From Sulfolobus sp. A20 (GTDB lineage: Archaea; Thermoproteota; Thermoprotei_A; Sulfolobales; Sulfolobaceae), in the NCBI RefSeq assembly GCF_001719125.1, contig NZ_CP017006.1:1426001-1490000 (forward strand): 64,000 nucleotides of DNA, given 5' to 3'. The notes under the pieces are model-generated. The model was not told the origin of the DNA, ran no database searches, and was given only the letters and a program-made list of their open reading frames with translations. The translations under genes were made by a program, and so were the position numbers. Below, piece by piece: positions 63,870-64,000 of the stretch (position 1 is the first letter of the stretch; each line of letters begins with the position of its first letter).

Positions 63870-64000
63870 ATGGCCAAAGTTGTATTGAATGATGGGAATT
63901 CGACAAGGCTTGAATACTTATGGCCTTTAAGATTCGCTGTAGGATGGATGTTCCTAGACGGAGGACTAAGAAAAGCAGTACTAAAGCCAGCAAAATTAGA
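63870..64000 (+). CDS. doxD: DoxD-like quinone oxidoreductase subunit (3' end outside)
   Basis: The ATG at 63870 opens 43 codons to the window edge: [20 protein letters not shown] followed by [11 protein letters not shown]. This strongly resembles the N-terminus of DoxD, the large subunit of thiosulfate:quinone oxidoreductase of Acidianus and Sulfolobus, by memory of that sequence. The first membrane helix begins at about residue 16. It would move electrons from thiosulfate to the quinone pool. The upstream 177 bases are AT-rich and hold its promoter. Only the beginning of the gene is present. Confidence 0.8.
   Translation, partial: MAKVVLNDGNSTRLEYLWPLRFAVGWMFLDGGLRKAVLKPAKL

Noticed and set aside
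1-64000. tRNA or rRNA genes
   Set aside because: No T-loop GGTTCGA-type motif with a cloverleaf, and no rRNA-like GC-rich stretch, was seen by eye on either strand; short intron-containing tRNAs could be missed.

Overview
The window is about 35% G+C, tightly packed, and mostly leaderless-looking (TATA boxes about 26 bases before start codons). Gene content points to a thermoacidophilic crenarchaeon of the Sulfolobales, close to Saccharolobus/Sulfolobus. Signs are a thermopsin-family protease and a sedolisin-type acid protease, a DoxD-like quinone oxidoreductase subunit, Bat-type HTH_10 regulators, an Sso10a-like protein, a zinc alcohol dehydrogenase very like the S. solfataricus enzyme as I recall it, and TnpB elements with crenarchaeal features. 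No rRNA, tRNA or CRISPR array was recognised.

Layout. 1-2.4 kb: 3' part of an aldehyde dehydrogenase, then a convergent HTH_10 regulator/DUF488 pair. 2.6-8.8 kb: three hemerythrin-like proteins, a DUF2249-cupin fusion, a DUF59 (MIP18/PaaD-like) protein, an NnrS-like membrane protein, small membrane proteins, a small putative HTH protein, and a VapB antitoxin beside a frameshifted VapC. Five near-identical 18-bp palindromes (ACCCTAAANNTTTAGGGT) sit at four promoter regions of this block and nowhere else that I noticed. It looks like an oxygen/nitric-oxide-responsive regulon with its own operator. 8.8-18.9 kb: a molybdenum hydroxylase (large subunit plus an unusual FAD/2Fe-2S fusion), an EamA exporter, a CaiB-type CoA-transferase, an MHS-type carboxylate transporter, an acyl-CoA synthetase and two small membrane-associated proteins, probably a catabolic unit for an organic acid. 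19.2-20.7 kb: a decayed TnpB transposon with both ends. 20.8-31.9 kb: a HEAT-like protein, a ParA/MinD ATPase, an amidohydrolase, an Sso10a-like protein, a YjbQ protein, a wHTH/transglutaminase pair, alcohol dehydrogenase, 1-Cys peroxiredoxin, an NDH-2/SQR-like flavoprotein and a large surface protein. 32-38.4 kb: a MarR/DHA2 multidrug exporter operon, DUF1028 and DUF364 proteins, and an ABC transporter with an odd ATPase. 38.5-42 kb: a decay zone with a second TnpB relic, a DUF3782 nuclease-like gene, a DUF123 pair, and broken copies of the MarR and DUF1028 genes split by a 250-bp repeat. 42.1-50.5 kb: M32 carboxypeptidase, ilvD, ATP-cone protein, thiC, methyltransferase, GT2, TusA and a second HTH_10 regulator. 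50.6-64 kb: second copy of the 250-bp repeat, an ABC exporter, glucan phosphorylase, a sugar-type MFS, the two secreted acid proteases, a SF2 helicase and the start of doxD.

Across the window about 25 copies of a 45-50-bp palindromic element lie between genes. They combine the left and right tips of the TnpB transposon at 19.2-20.7 kb, so they look like extremely small deletion derivatives (MITEs) of it. One copy is read in frame into the end of a membrane-protein gene. These elements, the 18-bp operator and the duplicated 250-bp structured element are the three least-explained signals.
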